This document shows positions 50,320-52,613 of a DNA stretch of 52,613 nucleotides, piece after piece. The position numbers and the translations under genes were made by a program. Source of the DNA: Streptomyces sp. ISL-98 (GTDB taxonomy: Bacteria; Actinomycetota; Actinomycetes; Streptomycetales; Streptomycetaceae); the NCBI RefSeq assembly GCF_018614055.1, contig NZ_JAGGPB010000077.1, forward strand, positions 1 to 52,613, written 5' to 3'. The notes beneath the pieces are model-generated. The model worked only from the letters and a program-made list of their open reading frames with translations. It made no database searches and was not told the origin of the DNA. Position 1 is the stretch's first letter. The number at the start of each line of letters is the position of its first letter.

Positions 50320-52326
50320 TCACACTCCCAACTGGAGCTTGTCGGCGGCTTCCTCGATCATGCCGAGGCCCAGCCTGCTGATCCGTACGGCGAAGGGCTC
50401 CCCCGCGACGCGCAGCCCAGAGAACTGCACCGCGCCGAGCGGCGAGCAGTGCACGGGCGACAGTGCCACCGTGCCCGCCGGGGCGTCGGGGCGGATGCCG
50501 GCAAGAGCGGTGAGCAGATGGATCCCGGCAGCGGCCGCCACGGCCGCAGGCCTGCACGCGGCCGGGTGCGGTACGGGATGGCTGCCCGCGGTGCGCTGCT
50601 CTCCCGCGTACATCTCCGGCAGGCGGTTGCCGAAGGCTCCCGCCGCATCGAGGACGCCGCGCAGCAGGGACGTCGCTTCCTTCTCGTATCCGGCCGCCGC
50701 AAGCCCCGCGACGGCGACGGCGGTCTCATGGACCCGCACCGCGCCGCCGCGGTGGCCGAAGGGGTTGTGACCGCTCTCCCTGGCCCCGAGGCTACGCAGC
50801 CCCCAGCCGGAGTCCATGGCAGGGCTGCCCAGCAGTCTCGCCACCTGCTCGGTCTGCACCTTGTCCAGCAGGCCGGGCGCGAGCCGGCCCGCTCCGAGCA
50901 GGCCGGTGTCCAGGAGGTGGGCGGCGCCGCCACCGAGGTGCGGCACGAGCCGTCCCACGGCCGAGCGTGCGGTTGCCGGGCGACCGCCCGCCCGGTCGTC
51001 GATCCAGAAGTTCTCCTGGAAGGTGCGGCGCAGTGCCCGGGCCCACTCGCGCCACCATTCGGCACCTGGGCGGTTGTACGCCGCCAGCAGATCGGCGCCG
51101 AGCAGCGCCGCCCGGTGGGCGTGAGCCTGCGTCTCGCTGCGCCGGTGTCCGGCCGGGCCCCGTTCCCGCAAGCAGCCGTCGTCTCCGGCCGCCCTGCGCA
51201 ACCAGAGGAGGCAGCCCTCCGCCACGGGCAGCAGCTCCTCCAGGTCCTGCTCCGCCATCCCCCATCGCCTCGCCTCGGCGAGCACCACGGGGAAGGCCAG
51301 CGTCGCCTCCACGCCCGTACAACTGGGCGGGAGGTACGGGCCCGCGTCCCTCAGCGGTCCCGGGATGCGCCCTTGGTCGGGCCCTGGGTTCCGCAGCTGC
51401 GTATGGGCGACAGTGCGCAGTGTGGCCGCGGCGAGCCGGGTGCCGAGCGGCAGCGTCATGCGCGCCGCCCACAACGCCTCGGCGGGCGCGAGCCCGCACC
51501 GCCACGGCACTCCCGCCGCCAGATACACATCCGTGGGCCGACGGGAGTCGCGCATCAGCAGGGCCCGCAGATCGTCGAGGCTGGTTCGCAGCAGCTCTCG
51601 CACCCGAGGGTCGTCCGCCTCCGCCGTCGCGTCGGAGAGCAGACCTGACCCCGCTTTCGTGACAGGTCTGACTCCCCGGTCCGTACGGATGCGCAGCTCG
51701 ATCGTGCGCGATGTGCCGGGCAGCAGCTCGATCTCCCACCGCAGCAGACCGGCGGATGCGAGCGCGTCCTCTGGAGGTGGATCGGCGGTGACCACGGCCT
51801 GGGCCCCAGCAGCCGTCCAGCGCATCCCCGAGGCGTGAACGCTGGCGGGCAGCTCCGGGCCGGAGCGGCCGGCGGCGACGGCGCCCAGGTCCGCGAGGTC
51901 GGTGCCGAGTCCGATCTCCACACGGAGCCGCAGGGTGCGGCTCGCCGAGCTGCTTAAGGTGATCCGCTCTGTGCCTTCGGCATGCCGCAGCCTCTCCACC
52001 GTGATCTCGGGGTCCGGCCCGCCGTCGGCCGCCGTACGCACAACGGAGACGAACCGGGCACGGCCGGCCGAGAGCAGCCTGCCCTGCACAGAGACCGGTT
52101 CACGTCCCGCCACCCTCAGCTGGCAGCGGGAGAGGAGACGGCGGCCCGACTGGTAGAACCCCTCGAGACCTTGGCCGGTGAGCTGTCCGTGTTCCGCGGA
52201 GACGGCGAGTCCCGGCAGGTCCGCACAGATCAGCAGCCCATGGACGGAGGGCAGCTCGCCGGGAGGCCGTGCAGCCCCTGCCAGGGGCCGTCGTTCGATG
52301 GCAAAGGACGGGACGGTGAGGGTCAT
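50320..52326 (-). CDS. Glycogen-debranching-enzyme N-terminal-domain / MGH1-type protein
   Basis: A 668-residue protein. The N-terminal 220 residues form the beta-sandwich domain of amylo-alpha-1,6-glucosidase-like proteins (VHGLLICADLPGLAVS, GLEGFYQSGRRLLSR). The C-terminal half (about 280-660) is an alpha/alpha-barrel with AGVPWRCGLAPAEALWAARMTLPLGTRLAAA and WREWARALRRTFQENFW. Such proteins act on glycogen or trehalose-like sugars, but catalytic acids could not be placed with certainty. ATG at 52326 with GAGGAGG 7 bases upstream. The following 287 bases hold no gene that I can support. Confidence 0.88.
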   Translation of the reverse strand: MTLTVPSFAIERRPLAGAARPPGELPSVHGLLICADLPGLAVSAEHGQLTGQGLEGFYQSGRRLLSRCQLRVAGREPVSVQGRLLSAGRARFVSVVRTAADGGPDPEITVERLRHAEGTERITLSSSASRTLRLRVEIGLGTDLADLGAVAAGRSGPELPASVHASGMRWTAAGAQAVVTADPPPEDALASAGLLRWEIELLPGTSRTIELRIRTDRGVRPVTKAGSGLLSDATAEADDPRVRELLRTSLDDLRALLMRDSRRPTDVYLAAGVPWRCGLAPAEALWAARMTLPLGTRLAAATLRTVAHTQLRNPGPDQGRIPGPLRDAGPYLPPSCTGVEATLAFPVVLAEARRWGMAEQDLEELLPVAEGCLLWLRRAAGDDGCLRERGPAGHRRSETQAHAHRAALLGADLLAAYNRPGAEWWREWARALRRTFQENFWIDDRAGGRPATARSAVGRLVPHLGGGAAHLLDTGLLGAGRLAPGLLDKVQTEQVARLLGSPAMDSGWGLRSLGARESGHNPFGHRGGAVRVHETAVAVAGLAAAGYEKEATSLLRGVLDAAGAFGNRLPEMYAGEQRTAGSHPVPHPAACRPAAVAAAAGIHLLTALAGIRPDAPAGTVALSPVHCSPLGAVQFSGLRVAGEPFAVRISRLGLGMIEEAADKLQLGV

Positions 52327-52613
52327 ACGATGCCTCCTCTGCGCGGGGGACAGCGGCGCCGACCGGAGCGGCGCGGGACGTTCGCGGTACCGCCACACAG
52401 GGGAACGGCCGCACGGGCGTCCGGGTCACGGCCGTCATCGCCCGCTCCTGCTCCCGCGCTGCCCGTCCCGCCTCCGGACCCGCCCCCGTGCGGCGGCTGC
52501 GCCGGGACGCGCCTTGGTGGGCCGGTTCCCGTTCCTGGTCACGGACGGCCGGGCAGAACGCGCGGTGGCCTGCCTGCGTACGGCGCGGGGGCTAGGCAGT
52601 GTCTGACAAATGA
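52327..52613. other. Unassigned right end
   Basis: 287 bases of GC-rich DNA without a supported gene. The last 16 bases, GTGTCTGACAAATGA-like, look like the border of an insertion sequence (see findings). An open frame over this part on the plus strand shows no domain. Confidence 0.3.

Overview
The window is high-GC actinobacterial DNA, almost certainly the core chromosome of a Streptomyces. The evidence is the codon bias, with long spurious antisense frames over nearly every gene, the frequent GTG starts, and a set of Streptomyces or actinobacterial marker genes: hrdB (principal sigma factor), whiH (sporulation regulator), sepH (FtsZ-binding division protein), cutRS, the parC/parE topoisomerase IV pair, and ptsH preceded by a DasR-type operator. 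No phage, CRISPR, rRNA, tRNA or intact insertion sequence was seen. I count 45 protein-coding genes.

Layout. 1-4.8 kb (minus): kdpD-kdpE potassium/turgor two-component system, closely followed by an OB-fold protein and a DUF3159 membrane protein, with a small repeat cluster after the last stop. 4.8-8.4 kb: DUF3710, dut, thioesterase, DUF3093, an EcsC-like protein and DUF4193. Much of this order (DUF3159, OB-fold, DUF3710, dut, DUF3093, DUF4193, inositol phosphatase, principal sigma factor) recalls the Mycobacterium tuberculosis Rv2693c-Rv2703 region as I remember it. 8.8-16.8 kb: cutRS, a 57-residue gene, an inositol-phosphatase-family enzyme, ferrochelatase, an MFS exporter overlapping an FAD aldonolactone-oxidase-like gene, and a membrane protein with a Thr-Pro tail. 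17.2-20.8 kb: sepH, a rhodanese, a two-domain VOC protein and thymidine kinase. 20.8-26.3 kb: a minus-strand run of a protein acetyltransferase-type GNAT/acyl-CoA synthetase fusion, DUF5998, an alkaline-phosphatase-superfamily phosphodiesterase and thymidine kinase, then ptsH. 26.4-31.4 kb: a GntR regulator, an M23 peptidase behind a c-di-AMP (ydaO-type) riboswitch, and an M16 peptidase pair. 31.6-42.8 kb: parC, a CobW GTPase, DUF6082, a CitA/CitB-like two-component system facing an SSS symporter-DUF485 pair, and parE. 43.2-52.3 kb: a zinc-ribbon protein, a secreted trypsin-like protease, hrdB, whiH, a fused ABC transporter, a Nudix-winged-helix protein and a glycogen-debranching-type protein.

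Working together. Regulatory and developmental functions dominate: transcription (hrdB, whiH, cutRS, kdpDE, CitAB-like, two GntR proteins), division and cell wall (sepH, M23), chromosome topology (parC, parE) and nucleotide supply (dut, tk). Many genes end in long near-perfect GC hairpins that read as intrinsic terminators. The least explained parts are the DUF genes attached to kdpDE, the operon that ends in tk, the ABC fusion next to whiH, and several intergenic palindromes.
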